DNA of 42,886 nt from positions 1 through 42,886 of the forward strand of contig CANKWX010000031.1 in the NCBI GenBank assembly GCA_947487165.1, read 5' to 3'. The notes under the pieces are model-generated. The model was given only the letters and a program-made list of their open reading frames with translations. It had not been told where the DNA came from and did no database searches. The position numbers and the translations under genes are program-made. Below, one piece after another: positions 9,672 to 17,782 of the stretch. Source of the DNA: Burkholderiales bacterium. GTDB taxonomy: Bacteria > Pseudomonadota > Gammaproteobacteria > Burkholderiales > Burkholderiaceae_E. Each line of letters starts with the position of its first letter. The first letter of the stretch is position 1.

Positions 9672-9762
9672 CCTCGTGTGTCTCATTTGTTGCAATTTGA
9701 CGGACAAACCGGATCAAACAGGTCCACCATCGATTCACTGCTGACGTGACAGGAGCTCGCAC

Positions 9763-11781
9763 ATGGAAGCCGGATTGAACAAGCTGATCTCTGGATTTGA
9801 CGAACCCAGCCGTACACCGGGTGCGCAAGGCGCAACGCACTCACCCGCTCCCGCATCAGGCGGCGTTCTCAGCCGCTACAAGATGCGCTTCGACTCACAC
9901 CTCAAAGAGGAATACTCGCTGCAGGAGTACCTCGAGCTGTGCAAGCGCGACCCAAGCGCTTATGCCTCGGCCGCCGAGCGCATGCTCACCGCAATCGGCG
10001 AGCCCGCGCTGCTCGACACCCGATCCGATCCGCGCCTGTCGCGCATCTTCTCCAACAAGGTGATGCGGGTCTACCCGGCGTTCAAAGACTTTTACGGCAT
10101 GGAAGAGACGATCGAACAGATCGTCTCCTTCTTCAAGCATTCGGCGCAGGCCCTCGAAGAGCGCAAGCAGATCCTCTACCTGCTTGGCCCGCCGGGCGGG
10201 GGCAAGTCATCACTCGCCGAAAAACTCAAGCACCTTATGGAGCAGATGCCCTTCTATGCCCTGAAGGATTCGCCGGTCAATGAATCGCCGCTGGGGCTTT
10301 TTTCGCCGACGGACGATGGCCCGAGCATCGAGGCCGAATACGGCATTCCCAGGCGTTACCTCGGCTCGATTATGTCGCCCTGGGCGGTCAAGCGCCTGAA
10401 CGAATTCGGTGGCGACATCAGCCGATTCAGAGTGGTGAAGCTGCGCCCATCAATCCTGCAGCAAGTCGCGATCGCCAAGACCGAGCCGGGCGACGAGAAC
10501 AACCAGGACATTTCTTCCCTGGTCGGAAAGCTCGACATCCGTCAGCTCGAACGCTTCTCCCAGGACGACCCCGACGCCTACAGTTACTCGGGCGGCCTGT
10601 GCCTGGCCAATCAGGGCCTGCTCGAATTCGTCGAGATGTTCAAAGCACCAATCAAGGTCCTGCATCCGCTACTGACTGCAACGCAGGAGGGCAATTACAA
10701 GGGCACCGAAGGCTTCGGCGCGATTCCTTTCGACGGCGTGATCCTCGCGCACTCCAACGAAAGCGAGTGGCAGGCCTTTCGCAACAACAAGAACAACGAG
10801 GCCTTCCTCGATCGCATCTACATCGTGAAGGTGCCCTATTGCCTGCGCGTCTCGGAAGAAGTCCGCATCTACGACAAGCTGCTCGAATCGAGCTCGCTCT
10901 CGAAGGCGCCCTGCGCACCCGGCACGCTGCGAATGATGGCGCAGTTCGCGGTTCTCACCCGTCTGAAAGAGCCCGAGAATTCGAGCCTCTTTTCGAAGAT
11001 GCGGATCTACGACGGCGAGAACCTCAAGGATGTCGATCCAAAAGCCAAGTCGCTGCAGGAGTATCGCGACTTCGCCGGTGTCGATGAAGGCATGAGTGGC
11101 CTGTCGACCCGTTTCGCCTACAAGGTGCTCTCGAAGGTCTTCAACTTCGACCACGGCGAAGTGGCCGCCAATCCGGTCCATCTGCTGTACATGCTCGAGC
11201 AGCAGATCGAGCGCGAGCAGTTCGCCCCCGAGACCGAAAAGAAATACCTCGCCTTCATCAAGGAGCATCTGTCGCGCCCCTATGCCGAGTTCATCGGCAA
11301 GGAAATCCAGACCGCCTACCTCGAGTCGTATTCAGAATACGGTCAGAACGTCTTTGATCGCTATGTGAGCTTTGCCGACTTCTGGATCCAGGATCAGGAG
11401 TTCCGCGACCCGAACACCGGCGAGATCCTCGATCGCAACCACCTTAACGACGAACTCGAGAAGATCGAAAAACCCGCCGGGATTGCCAATCCCAAGGACT
11501 TCCGCCACGAGATCGTCAACTTCGTGCTGCGAGCCCGGGCCAACAACAACGGCAACAATCCGTCCTGGACTAGCTACGAGAAGCTTCGTGGCGTGATCGA
11601 GAAAAAAATGTTTTCGACGACCGAAGATCTTTTGCCGGTGATCTCGTTCAACGCCAAGGCCTCGATTGACGAGCAACGCAAGCATCAGAACTTCATCGAT
11701 CGCATGGTCGAAAAGGGCTATACCTCCAAGCAGGTTCGACTGCTGGTCGAGTGGTACCTGCGCGTTCGCAAGTCCTCCTGA
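9763..11781 (+). CDS. prkA: PrkA-family serine protein kinase / AAA ATPase
   Basis: A 672-residue PrkA (YeaG) homologue. The first half is an AAA-like ATPase with Walker A GPPGGGKSS near residue 145; the second half is the PrkA kinase-like C-terminal domain. In enterobacteria YeaG acts with YeaH in responses to starvation and stationary phase; the direct substrates are poorly known. The ATG has an AGGAG site ten bases upstream. It heads a three-gene operon: 28 bases separate it from yeaH, which overlaps spoVR. A 20-residue low-complexity N-terminal extension (STPG/APAS-rich) precedes the conserved part. Confidence 0.93.
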   Translation: MEAGLNKLISGFDEPSRTPGAQGATHSPAPASGGVLSRYKMRFDSHLKEEYSLQEYLELCKRDPSAYASAAERMLTAIGEPALLDTRSDPRLSRIFSNKVMRVYPAFKDFYGMEETIEQIVSFFKHSAQALEERKQILYLLGPPGGGKSSLAEKLKHLMEQMPFYALKDSPVNESPLGLFSPTDDGPSIEAEYGIPRRYLGSIMSPWAVKRLNEFGGDISRFRVVKLRPSILQQVAIAKTEPGDENNQDISSLVGKLDIRQLERFSQDDPDAYSYSGGLCLANQGLLEFVEMFKAPIKVLHPLLTATQEGNYKGTEGFGAIPFDGVILAHSNESEWQAFRNNKNNEAFLDRIYIVKVPYCLRVSEEVRIYDKLLESSSLSKAPCAPGTLRMMAQFAVLTRLKEPENSSLFSKMRIYDGENLKDVDPKAKSLQEYRDFAGVDEGMSGLSTRFAYKVLSKVFNFDHGEVAANPVHLLYMLEQQIEREQFAPETEKKYLAFIKEHLSRPYAEFIGKEIQTAYLESYSEYGQNVFDRYVSFADFWIQDQEFRDPNTGEILDRNHLNDELEKIEKPAGIANPKDFRHEIVNFVLRARANNNGNNPSWTSYEKLRGVIEKKMFSTTEDLLPVISFNAKASIDEQRKHQNFIDRMVEKGYTSKQVRLLVEWYLRVRKSS

Positions 11782-11809
11782 TCCTGCAACGACTGCCGTC
11801 GGAGACACC

Positions 11810-13123
11810 ATGTCCGAGATCATCGATCGCCGTGTCAATGGACGACGAAAGAGCGCTGCCAATCAGCAGCGCTTCCTCAAACGCTACAAGGCGCAGGTGC
11901 GCGAGGCGGTTGCGCGCGCCGTCTCGCAGCGCAAGATCGCCGACACCGCTCAGGGCGGCAATGTCACGATTCCCTCGCGCGACCTGAACGAGCCGACTTT
12001 CGCAGTGGGCCAGGGCGGCATGCGCGAGCGGGTGCTGCCGGGCAACGATTCCTTCAACACCGGCGATCGCATCCCCAGACCTCAGGGCGGCGGCGGTGGC
12101 CAGGGCAGCGGGCAGGCGAGCGACTCGGGCGAAGGCGAAGACGCCTTCACTTTCGCCTTGAGCCGCGAGGAGTTTCTCGAGTTCTTCTTCGAGGACATGG
12201 AGCTGCCCGACCTGGTCAAGACCCAGCTTGCCCAGATCACGCAGTCAAAACTCAAGCGCGGCGGCTACCGAAACGACGGCACGCCTTCCAACCTCGCCAT
12301 CGTACGAACCATGCGCGAATCGCTCGGGCGGCGCATCGCGCTGGCGGCACCCTATCGCCATCAGCTGACGAAAATCGACGAGGCGATCGCCGCCGAAATC
12401 GAGCAGCGTGTTGATGCAGCAGGCGAGCCCCTGGACCACGCAGCAGGCACACAGTCCGATGCCAGGCTCGCGCACTTGCGGGCCGAGCATGAACGCCTGA
12501 CCGGGCGTATTGCACGCGTCCCCTTCATCGACGAGTTCGATCTGCGCTACAACAACCGGATCCCTCAGCCGCGCCCGATCGCACAGGCGGTGATGCTGTG
12601 CATCATGGATGTCTCCGGTTCGATGGATGAGAACCGCAAGGAACTCGCCAAGCGCTTTTTCATCCTGCTGCACCTGTTTCTCACGCGCCACTACGAGCGC
12701 ATCGAGATCGTCTTCATTCGTCATCACACCACCGCGGCGGTGGTCGACGAAGAGGGTTTTTTTCATTCGCGCGAATCGGGTGGCACCCTGGTGTCGAGTG
12801 CGCTCGAGCTCGCGCTCGAGACCATCAAGGAGCGCTTCCCGGCCGACCTCTGGAATGTCTATGTGGCGCAGGCGTCGGACGGCGACAACTGGGAAAGCGA
12901 CTGCCCGAAATGCCACGAACTGCTGGTGAACGAGCTGCTGCCTCGTGTGCAGTACTTCAGCTATGTCGAGATCGATTCGGCGCAACCGCAATCGCTCTGG
13001 GAGCAATACGAACTGGCCCGTGGCGCCTCGCGCAACATGGCGCTGGGTCGCATCCTCGGCCGCGCCGATGTCTATCCGGTGCTGCGTGAACTCTTTGCCC
13101 GCAAGGAAAGGATGGCTGCCTGA
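11810..13123 (+). CDS. yeaH: YeaH/YhbH family protein (DUF444)
   Basis: A 437-residue YeaH/YhbH protein, the regular partner of PrkA. The N-terminus IIDRRVNGRRKSAANQQRFLKRYK is basic. A glycine/glutamine-rich linker (about residues 85-105) follows. The second half reads as a von Willebrand A-like fold with a MIDAS-type DxSGSM (MDVSGSMDENRKELAKRFF). The ATG at 11810 follows GGAG by a few bases; the frame is open further upstream but overlaps prkA. Its TGA overlaps the spoVR ATG (TGATG at 13121-13125), so the two are translationally coupled. Confidence 0.92.
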   Translation: MSEIIDRRVNGRRKSAANQQRFLKRYKAQVREAVARAVSQRKIADTAQGGNVTIPSRDLNEPTFAVGQGGMRERVLPGNDSFNTGDRIPRPQGGGGGQGSGQASDSGEGEDAFTFALSREEFLEFFFEDMELPDLVKTQLAQITQSKLKRGGYRNDGTPSNLAIVRTMRESLGRRIALAAPYRHQLTKIDEAIAAEIEQRVDAAGEPLDHAAGTQSDARLAHLRAEHERLTGRIARVPFIDEFDLRYNNRIPQPRPIAQAVMLCIMDVSGSMDENRKELAKRFFILLHLFLTRHYERIEIVFIRHHTTAAVVDEEGFFHSRESGGTLVSSALELALETIKERFPADLWNVYVAQASDGDNWESDCPKCHELLVNELLPRVQYFSYVEIDSAQPQSLWEQYELARGASRNMALGRILGRADVYPVLRELFARKERMAA

Positions 13124-14733
13124 TGACCGACTTTGCCTCCTCCCAATCCAGAAGCAACCCGTCCGTCCCGCGTCGCAGCGGGCCGATGCTGCCGGGCGGC
13201 TCCGAATGGACCTTCGAGTCGATTGCGCAATACGACCGTGAAATTGCCCGTGTTGCGCAGGCCTATGGCCTGGACACCTATGCCAATCAGATCGAGGTGA
13301 TCAGCGCCGAGCAGATGATGGATGCCTATTCATCGCACGGCATGCCGGTCGGCTATACCCACTGGTCCTACGGCAAGCACTATCTTTCAACCGAGCAGAC
13401 CTATCGTCGGGGGCACATGGGGCTGGCCTACGAGATCGTGATCAATTCCGATCCGTGCATCGCCTACCTCATGGAAGAAAACACCCTGCCAATGCAGGCG
13501 CTGGTGATTGCGCATGCCTGCTACGGGCACAACTCCTTTTTCAAGGGAAATTATCTTTTTCGAACCTGGACGCATGCCGACTCGATCATCGACTATCTGG
13601 TCTTTGCCAAGCGCTTTGTCGCGGATTGCGAGCAGCGCTATGGCGAAGTCGAAGTCGAACGGGTGCTCGATGCCTGCCATGCGCTCTCGAGCCATGGCGT
13701 CGACCGCTACAAGCGCCCCAACAAGCGATCGCTCGCCCAGGAGCAGGCGCGCCTGAAAGATCGCGAAATCCATCTGCAGCAGCAGGTCAACGACCTGTGG
13801 CGCACCCTGCCGCGCGGCCTGCGCGACGATGCCGCCGAGGCACCCCGAGCCTTTCCGGCAGAACCGCAGGAAAACCTGCTCTATTTCGTCGAGAAGCACG
13901 CCCCGCTGCTTGAGCCCTGGCAGCGCGAGCTGGCCCGCATCGTGCGCAAGATCTCGCAATACTTCTATCCGCAGCGCCAGACCCAGGTCATGAACGAAGG
14001 CTGGGCGACCTTCTGGCACTACACCATCCTGCAGACGCTCTACGATGAAGGCCGGGTGAGCGACGCCTTCATGTTCGAAGTGCTGGGATCACACACCAAT
14101 GTGCTGACCCAACCCAACTTCGACAGCCCGCGCTACAACGGCATCAATCCTTATGCGCTGGGCTTTGCAATGTTTCGCGATATCCGGCGTATCTGCGAAT
14201 CGCCGACCGAGGAAGACCGCCGTTGGTTCCCCGACATCGCGGGCAGCGACTGGCACAAGACCCTCGACTTTGCGATGCGCAACTTCAAGGATGAAAGCTT
14301 CATCGCGCAGTTCCTGTCGCCCAAGCTGATTCGCGATTTCCGGATGTTCTGTCTGGTTGACGACGACGCCGAATCGACGCGGCGTATCGGCGCGATTCAC
14401 AACGACGAAGGCTACAAGCTGGTTCGCGAGTCGCTCGCACGGCAGTATTCGCTGGCCGAGCGCGACCCCGATATTCAGGTAGTGTCGGTCGACCTCGAAG
14501 GCGACCGATCGCTCACGCTGCACCATTTCCAGCATGCGCGGCGCCCGCTTGCGCCCGAATGCGAACGTGTGGTCAGGCACCTTGCCGAACTGTGGGGCTT
14601 TACCGTCAAACTCGAGACCCGTACCGAGGATGGGCGCATCCTGCCGCTGCATGAATGCCGCATGGAGCCGCGACAGCGGCGGCTCAGTGGCAGCGCCGCC
14701 ACCACCGCACTGCGACGGATGGGGGCACGCTGA
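13123..14733 (+). CDS. spoVR: SpoVR family protein
   Basis: A 536-residue SpoVR/YcgB-type protein. The conserved core is clear: SYGKHYLSTEQTYRRGHMGLAYE followed by NTLPMQALVIAHACYGHNSFFKGNYLF, with metal-ligand-like histidines, and later NEGWATFWHYTI (an E-G-W-A-x-F-x-H motif). The family was named for Bacillus spore cortex formation but is widespread in non-sporulating proteobacteria, where it travels with prkA and yeaH; the biochemical role is unknown. It is the last gene of the operon, and a 243-bp intergenic stretch without an obvious terminator follows. Confidence 0.93.
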   Translation: MTDFASSQSRSNPSVPRRSGPMLPGGSEWTFESIAQYDREIARVAQAYGLDTYANQIEVISAEQMMDAYSSHGMPVGYTHWSYGKHYLSTEQTYRRGHMGLAYEIVINSDPCIAYLMEENTLPMQALVIAHACYGHNSFFKGNYLFRTWTHADSIIDYLVFAKRFVADCEQRYGEVEVERVLDACHALSSHGVDRYKRPNKRSLAQEQARLKDREIHLQQQVNDLWRTLPRGLRDDAAEAPRAFPAEPQENLLYFVEKHAPLLEPWQRELARIVRKISQYFYPQRQTQVMNEGWATFWHYTILQTLYDEGRVSDAFMFEVLGSHTNVLTQPNFDSPRYNGINPYALGFAMFRDIRRICESPTEEDRRWFPDIAGSDWHKTLDFAMRNFKDESFIAQFLSPKLIRDFRMFCLVDDDAESTRRIGAIHNDEGYKLVRESLARQYSLAERDPDIQVVSVDLEGDRSLTLHHFQHARRPLAPECERVVRHLAELWGFTVKLETRTEDGRILPLHECRMEPRQRRLSGSAATTALRRMGAR

Positions 14734-14976
14734 GGCGTCTGACTGGCGTCCCGGATTGGCCACCGAGATGGCCCGTTGAGGGGCTGTGAAGGAAATCGGC
14801 TGCTGCTGCCCCAAAGACCCCTGCCGGGTAAATGTCAGCTTGATGTGGGAAAGCGGTCGATTAAGCGCGCGGCTCGAAGACCCGGATCCGACCCTTAGCT
14901 GACGCTGGCTCGTTTCAAGTCGAGTGGCTGGTCCACTCAGTAAACGGCGATTCGCAGATCGCTTCGAGCCCCTTGC

Positions 14977-15333
14977 TCAGGCAACGGCGCGGGCCAGAGG
15001 AACGACAATTTCAACTGACTCGAACGGGACCAGAATGTCGCCCTCGTCGGTGCGTTCGACCAGCCCCAACTCCTCCATGCGCGCCACATCTGTGTGCACG
15101 TTGGAGTAGTTGCGCTCAGCAGCCTTCGCCAAGGCATATACGCTGCACGGGCCAACGCGGCGAAGTGTGTCGAGCAGGTCGAGCCGTGCGGGCGTGAGTT
15201 CTGCAAACAGCGAACGCGCAGACTGAAAACTTAGATGGAAGTCGGGCACATGCCCCTTTCGGGCGGCCTTGACCTGGGCGGCTGCCGTCTGGAAAACCGA
15301 GCCTTTGCTAGACACTTCGATGATGGCCTTCAT
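14977..15333 (-). CDS. TumA/HVO_A0114-type winged-helix antitoxin
   Basis: A 118-residue protein with a winged helix-turn-helix in its second half (LTPARLDLLDTLRRVGPCSVYALAKAAERNYSNVHTDVARMEELGLVER). This matches the predicted DNA-binding antitoxins of the HVO_A0114/COG4190 type. It follows the toxin-like gene with an ATGA overlap (15330-15333), so the order is toxin first, antitoxin second. Family knowledge suggests it neutralises the toxin and represses the operon. The 243 bp downstream to spoVR show nothing recognisable. Confidence 0.8.
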   Translation of the reverse strand: MKAIIEVSSKGSVFQTAAAQVKAARKGHVPDFHLSFQSARSLFAELTPARLDLLDTLRRVGPCSVYALAKAAERNYSNVHTDVARMEELGLVERTDEGDILVPFESVEIVVPLARAVA

Positions 15334-15623
15334 GACGACTCCCAGCGCTCGACGTCGAACTGAAAGTCCGCGAGCAGTTGTTCCACAGAGTTGAATTTGT
15401 ACTGGTACTCGCGATCACCTACGTGACGATGATCGCCCTTGCCTCGCTCGTTGTCGTAGCGCACACGGGTAATGCCGGACTCGCCGAAGAACAGCCGGTA
15501 CTTGTATCGATGCGTGCTGGGCGGCAGCGGCTCCGGAAGCTCCCAGATGATGATTTCGACGATCGAGCCATCATCGCGGACTTCCTTAGCGCGGGCGACC
15601 TGGACAGCATTCATGTATTGCAT
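15330..15623 (-). CDS. TumE-family (DUF6516-like) toxin
   Basis: A 97-residue protein. The pattern VRDDGSIVEIIIWELPEPLPPSTHRYKYRLFF, then RYDNERGKGDHRH and a C-terminal EQLLADFQFDV, is typical of the DUF6516/TumE toxins paired with HVO_A0114-like regulators. The basic DNERGKGDHRH stretch is the most conserved element and probably part of the active site. A second ATG at 15614 (MNAVQVAR) is the better start if the -10-like TACAAT at 15622-15627 is real, because it would be the first base or so of the transcript. The toxin activity is inferred. Confidence 0.78.
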   Translation of the reverse strand: MQYMNAVQVARAKEVRDDGSIVEIIIWELPEPLPPSTHRYKYRLFFGESGITRVRYDNERGKGDHRHVGDREYQYKFNSVEQLLADFQFDVERWESS

Positions 15624-15633
15624 TGTAGCAATA
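15616..15633 (-). promoter_or_regulatory. Inverted repeat and -10-like box at the start of the tumE-like gene
   Basis: TATTGC (15616-15621) and GCAATA (15628-15633) form a 6-bp inverted repeat around ATTGTA, which on the minus strand reads TACAAT, a good -10 hexamer. The repeat spans the first possible start codon. This is where an autoregulating antitoxin would bind. No convincing -35 was seen. The remaining 250 bp to higA contain nothing recognised. Confidence 0.45.
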
Positions 15634-15886
15634 TATAGATGCTTTGTGTTTTGCTGCCGAACTAGTGACTACCAAGCATCCGGCATGCCAGTTAACAAGA
15701 CCGTGCGCATCTAGCTCGGCCTTCAGGGACTCAGCCCGGTTGCGTACAGGCCGAAAAACATCGCCCGATCGGCGAACCGATGGCGGCTGCACTTTGAAAC
15801 CGGTCATCCGCACGTCGAATTTCCAACCGATCGTATGACCGCTCCTGGCCGGCTGCAGTCGATCGAGGTGACCCTGCTGGAGTGGA

Positions 15887-16192
15887 TCAAGCAACCAGCG
15901 CAAGCGGCTTGATCTCTTTAGCGATGGTTTTGCCGCTCTCGATCTCGGCCACTCGCAACTCGTAAGCTGCCTGAAGGTTCAGCCAGCCCTTGGCCTCACT
16001 GCCGAAGTAGCGCTCCAGGCGCAGGGCCGTATCAGCCGACACACCGCGCTCGCCCTTGGTGATCTCACTGAGGCGCGAGTAAGGCACGTGCAGGGCGATG
16101 GCCACGGCGCGCACGCTGACGCCCATAGGCTTGATGTAGTCCTCCAGCAAGATTTCGCCAGGGTGGACAGGACGCATACCGTTCTTGAACAT
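15887..16192 (-). CDS. higA: HigA-family antitoxin (XRE helix-turn-helix)
   Basis: A 101-residue HigA/VapI-type antitoxin. RPVHPGEILLEDYIKPMGVSVRAVAIALHVPYSRLSEITKGERGVSADTALRLERYFG is the textbook HigA core with its helix-turn-helix, and YELRVAE follows. It would bind the HigB toxin and repress the shared promoter. The ATG at 16192 gives the usual MFKNGMRPVHPGEIL start; a TTG at 16204 is unlikely. It lies 46 bases after higB, in the toxin-first order typical of higBA. Confidence 0.93.
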   Translation of the reverse strand: MFKNGMRPVHPGEILLEDYIKPMGVSVRAVAIALHVPYSRLSEITKGERGVSADTALRLERYFGSEAKGWLNLQAAYELRVAEIESGKTIAKEIKPLALVA

Positions 16193-16238
16193 GATGCACT
16201 CCAATGCTGTTCAGGATTCGAAGCCAGTCGGGCTTGGG

Positions 16239-16508
16239 TCAGTGTGGATCTTCAATGAGCACGTCATAGGGACCGCTCTCACCCCACTTGAAGCTCAGCC
16301 GCCACTGGTCGTTGATTCGCACATGCCAGGCGCCGTCGTATTCCTTCAGGTCGTTCCCTGGTGGGGCCTTCATGAAACTCACGGAAGGTGCCGCGTCGAG
16401 TTGAGCCAATTTACGCTCGGCCACGCTCTTAATGTTGACGAACCGGCGACACTTGCCTGTCGTGAACAGGCTCTCTGTGTCGGAGCAGGCGAACGACTGA
16501 ATTGACAT
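16239..16508 (-). CDS. higB: HigB-family toxin (RelE/ParE fold)
   Basis: An 89-residue toxin of the HigB/plasmid-maintenance-killer type, a ribosome-dependent mRNA interferase in characterised members. The family pattern is complete: SIQSFACSDTESLFTTG, RRFVNI, AERKLAQLDAA, APPGNDLKEY and the C-terminal HVRINDQWRLSFKW...DVLIEDPH. The ATG at 16508 matches the family's start. No Shine-Dalgarno sequence precedes it (the upstream bases are pyrimidine-rich), and the predicted -10 ends only seven bases before the ATG. Translation may therefore be leaderless. Confidence 0.93.
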   Translation of the reverse strand: MSIQSFACSDTESLFTTGKCRRFVNIKSVAERKLAQLDAAPSVSFMKAPPGNDLKEYDGAWHVRINDQWRLSFKWGESGPYDVLIEDPH

Positions 16509-16515
16509 GAAGAAA

Positions 16516-16544
16516 TAATTACCTGTTATCCGGTTAACAGTCAA
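16516..16544 (-). promoter_or_regulatory. higBA promoter with embedded palindromic operator
   Basis: On the minus strand TTGACT (16539-16544) and TAATTA (16516-16521) are separated by 17 bases. The spacer is almost filled by the near-perfect 18-bp palindrome CTGTTA-aCCGGa-TAACAG (16523-16540). A repressor bound here would cover the polymerase site, as expected for HigA autoregulation. The AT-rich composition stands out from the GC-rich surroundings. Confidence 0.7.
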
Positions 16545-16871
16545 TACAGAATAGTCGGGCGAAGTGCAACGACGCAATACCGACGCACTAACGACGCGTC
16601 GTTGGTCATGCTGAGTGGACTACCCAGAACCTGTCGTTCGCGACCGCCCGCTTCTGGCCGGGACGAGCCATAGGTAACCACCACGCGACGGCGCGCTGCG
16701 CGGAACACGAACCGTCCAAGGCGCACGGTCCCATTCATGGAGGTGGGTGGCACAAGCCGATCGGCACCGGTGCCGGGTTTGAAGCGGAATCGGCGGCGGA
16801 ATTCATTGGACTGTGCACGACGGCGGCGTTCAGAGCGCAGACGTCGCGTTGACTCCGACAGTCACATCAAC
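16545..16871. other. Gene-free stretch upstream of higBA
   Basis: No convincing gene was found in these 327 bases. The only structure noticed is a perfect 14-bp palindrome, AACGACGCGTCGTT, at 16590-16603, with the related unit CGACGCA repeated just before it. An open frame on the minus strand (16541-16753) has no recognisable protein pattern. Confidence 0.5.
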
Positions 16872-17285
16872 TCAACGCGCGGTCAGCAGCGCCGTTGAGG
16901 TCGCGGTGGCGAGCAGCGCACCCGCGGTATCGAAAAGGCTCGCCTCCAGAAAGGCAACGCGTCGGCCCATGCGCAGGACTCGGCCCTCCGCAATCACCCG
17001 CCCTGGCGCGACACGCTGCAGGAAACTCACTTTCAGCTCCAGGCTGGCCACGCCGACCGGCTCAGCCGCTCGGACGATGACCGCCTGGGCCATGGTGAAG
17101 TCAAGCCAACCGCTGATGAAGCCGCCCTGCACGATCGTGCCATCGGTATGACAGAAGCGCTTCATCGCCTCGAACTCAGCGCGCACCACACCAAGCTTGC
17201 GGTCGGTCGACAGCACCTGCACGAAACCCATCGACTCAAGCAACCCATCCTCAGGCAAGGACAGGCCCATCTCGTCTTTTTCCAT
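16872..17285 (-). CDS. PaaI-family hotdog thioesterase
   Basis: A 137-residue single hotdog-fold protein. The motif HTDGTIVQGGFISGWLDFTMAQAV corresponds to the helix and loop that carry the catalytic residues in PaaI/YbgC-like acyl-CoA thioesterases, and SLELKVSFLQRVAPGRVIAEGRVLRMGRRVAFLEASL is the typical strand pattern. It probably hydrolyses an aryl- or acyl-CoA; the substrate cannot be read from the sequence. The ATG at 17285 is preferred to the adjacent GTG at 17288. It ends the minus-strand gene run that begins with rubrerythrin. Confidence 0.82.
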   Translation of the reverse strand: MEKDEMGLSLPEDGLLESMGFVQVLSTDRKLGVVRAEFEAMKRFCHTDGTIVQGGFISGWLDFTMAQAVIVRAAEPVGVASLELKVSFLQRVAPGRVIAEGRVLRMGRRVAFLEASLFDTAGALLATATSTALLTAR

Positions 17286-17295
17286 CACGGTCGAA

Positions 17296-17541
17296 TCAGC
17301 CGGCGACCGCGTCTTTCGTGCACTTCTTGACGAAGCTGTTTTTGGCAGCGCCGTAAATTTTCTTTTCGTCCGCCTGCATGGTGCAAGTCGACTTGGCGTC
17401 CTTTTCGCACTTCTTCATGAAGCTGTTCTTGGCAGCGCCGGCCAGCTTCTTTTCGGCAGAGGTCGTGGAGCAGCTGGCGCCCTGAGCCTGTGCGGCAGCA
17501 GCGAACGAGAACAAAGCAGCAATAAGGATCAGACGTTTCAT
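17296..17541 (-). CDS. PsiF-repeat periplasmic protein
   Basis: An 81-residue protein with a clear Sec signal (MKRLILIAALFSFAAAAQA, cleaved after AQA). It is followed by two copies of a PsiF-type repeat: C-x-(T/M)-x6-KKLAGAAKNSFMKKC and DEKKIYGAAKNSFVKKC. E. coli PsiF is induced by phosphate starvation; its function is unknown. The ATG at 17541 has a GAGGG ribosome site. It is rich in lysine and carries four cysteines, one pair per repeat. Confidence 0.85.
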   Translation of the reverse strand: MKRLILIAALFSFAAAAQAQGASCSTTSAEKKLAGAAKNSFMKKCEKDAKSTCTMQADEKKIYGAAKNSFVKKCTKDAVAG

Positions 17542-17617
17542 GAGGAACCCTCTCTGGTTGGATGATGGCAAACAGCCGGGAGGATGTTACGCGCTCGCTC
17601 GATTCAGCGCGACCGCC

Positions 17618-17782
17618 TCAGACCTCGACCATCTCGAAATCTGCCTTGCCGACGCCGCATTCTGGACAGGCCCAGCTGTCGGGCACATCGACCCACAGCG
17701 TTCCGGCGGCGATGCCTTCATCGGGAAGACCGGTGGTCTCGTCATAGACAAAACCGCACACCACGCAAAGATAGGTTTTCAT
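17618..17782 (-). CDS. Rubredoxin
   Basis: A 54-residue rubredoxin: MKTYLCVVCGFVYDETTG at the start and DSWACPECGVGKADFE near the end give the two C-x2-C-G iron ligands (C6, C9, C39, C42). It is a one-electron carrier of about 6 kDa. Its ATG overlaps the rubrerythrin stop (ATGA, 17779-17782), so the two are co-translated. Family knowledge makes it the electron donor for the rubrerythrin peroxidase reaction. Confidence 0.95.
   Translation of the reverse strand: MKTYLCVVCGFVYDETTGLPDEGIAAGTLWVDVPDSWACPECGVGKADFEMVEV

Noticed and set aside
15586-15903. A 105-codon minus-strand frame between the two toxin-antitoxin modules
   Set aside because: It overlaps both neighbours' ends, lacks a ribosome site and shows no known pattern. 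A remnant cannot be excluded but is unsupported.
14734-16871. A chromosomal integron cassette array around the toxin-antitoxin genes
   Set aside because: Two toxin-antitoxin cassettes would fit, but no attC core sites (GTTRRRY/RYYYAAC pairs) or integrase were found at the gene borders.
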